From Candidula unifasciata (lineage: Eukaryota > Mollusca > Gastropoda > Stylommatophora > Geomitridae), in contig CAJHNH020000224.1 of the NCBI GenBank assembly GCA_905116865.2, positions 2,356,910 through 2,420,909 on the forward strand: DNA of 64,000 nt. Direction: 5' to 3'. Below are positions 62,952-64,000 of the stretch, in pieces. The translations under genes were made by a program, and so were the position numbers. The notes beneath the pieces are model-generated. The model had not been told where the DNA came from. It did no database searches and was given only the letters and a program-made list of their open reading frames with translations. Every line of letters starts with the position of its first letter. Position 1 is the first letter of the stretch.

Positions 62952-63839
62952 CTGCCAGGAAAAACAGATTAACGATTACATCATATTTAATATAATACTT
63001 TCAGAAATTCAAACACATTTTTGTCATTATGAATTTTTACAAAATGCTGACTTAAACTATATACAGCACAAATTTTAAAAAAAAACCTTTAAAACTAAAC
63101 TGGCAGTTATTAAATTTGGCAAAGCAAGGCAATTATAAAAAGCAAACCTTCATTGTGTAAACAAAATGATTATGTGGTTAATTTTAAACTTCCTTGGTGA
63201 TTACTTGGAAAATCTGAGCTATACAGTGTAAGAAGAGACAGTGTGATTTATATATTACAGTTGAAAGGATTCATGTTATGTTCTTTTTTTTTATATACTT
63301 ATGTAAACCACCGCTGTAATATACCGAGTAAATCATGCCTCAAAATGCAGATTATGGAGAGGCATGATGCCCATGTCGGCAAGGCACTTGATGATGATGA
63401 TGATGTAAACTCTGCAGTGATGCCTCTGACCAGATTCAGCAAACTATGGCAGGAAATAATTTATGCAATATATTGTTTGTGTCCCCATTTAAATTCACCA
63501 TACACTAAACCTTTAGCACTGCCCCATGCAATGGTCTGCTGAAATCAGATGCATTGAGCACAAAGGCTTAGATATCACTGTCTAGCTGTAAAACATAACA
63601 TACCATACCAACCATACTTTTGAGGACAAATGAAGGAGAATAAAAAGAACCTTCAACAATGCATCATAAATAGAACTCTCCTTCTGACGGAAATAGCTTG
63701 TCAATTTGTTACTCTTGCTCTTAGCAGAAGGAAAGAACAGTAAGATCACACCCTAACTAACCAAGCTGTGAGAGACAACTAAAAGTACGGTTCTGCTTGG
63801 AGTTGGTGGAAGCTAGTTGAGATTTTTATATTTCAATTG
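62952..63839. other. Presumed DNAJC14 intron without a recognised exon
   Basis: No exon continuing the DNAJC14 frame upstream was found. A short GATGAT run lies at about 63390-63402. Confidence 0.5.
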
Positions 63840-64000
63840 AAGACAAAGAGCAGTAGAAGTGACAAAGAGGAGGGCAAGAAAGAAGAAAGGGTCAATGAGG
63901 AGGAGGAGGAAGAAGAAGAGGTGAGAAGGAGTAGAAAGACACACAAAAAGGTACAAGAGGAAGAGGGAAGATGGAGAAGGGTATGAAGAAGGTAGAGGTA
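63840..64000. repeat. GA-rich low-complexity tract
   Basis: Nearly all purine on the plus strand, with agg, agaag and gaggag runs. It reaches the window edge. Confidence 0.95.

Overview
This is a repeat-rich, AT-leaning eukaryotic window with spliced genes, tRNA-derived SINEs, many 5'-truncated non-LTR retrotransposons, several minisatellites and one young LTR retrotransposon. Gene structure and repeat style suggest a lophotrochozoan, most likely a mollusc (possibly a gastropod); this is an inference, not a database match.

Two conserved genes converge tail to tail. On the + strand, five exons (547-657, 4722-4899, 6026-6632, 9948-10017, 13639-13767) join in phase to encode the last 364 residues of a FAM91A1-type protein, a trans-Golgi vesicle-capture factor. 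On the - strand, ten exons between 62951 and 33330 join in phase to encode the last 324 residues of a DNAJC14-type ER co-chaperone: membrane segment, J domain with HPD, Jiv90 zinc-binding domain and basic tail. Both genes run off the window at their 5' ends. About 20 kb without a recognisable gene separates their 3' ends.

The rest is introns and intergenic DNA built from repeats. From 1 to 14 kb are FAM91A1 introns with a splice-site-bearing 54-bp tandem array, SINEs and LINE tails. From 14 to 33 kb is intergenic DNA with 24-bp, 36-bp, CpG-rich, 42-bp, 93-bp and 71-bp arrays. From 33 to 63 kb are DNAJC14 introns. The largest of these (35892-47196) carries a complete 6,348-bp Ty3/gypsy element (36300-42647, - strand) with near-identical LTRs, integrase placed before reverse transcriptase, and a deleted reverse-transcriptase core. 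A 30-bp array split by nested transposons lies just beyond it. A further intron holds a SINE whose own interior expanded into a 46-bp array and then received a second copy of the same SINE.

Working labels: SINE-A, -B, -C and -D have tRNA-like heads; SINE-E ends in (GAA)n; families F and G are short dispersed repeats; LINE-R, -T, -H, -K, -Q and -W are non-LTR retrotransposon tails told apart by their C-terminal protein motifs. The strongest unusual signals are the multiplied 5' splice site in FAM91A1, the pol order and RT deletion of the gypsy element, the nested insertions dated by target-site duplications, and an unrecognised three-segment membrane ORF opposite DNAJC14.
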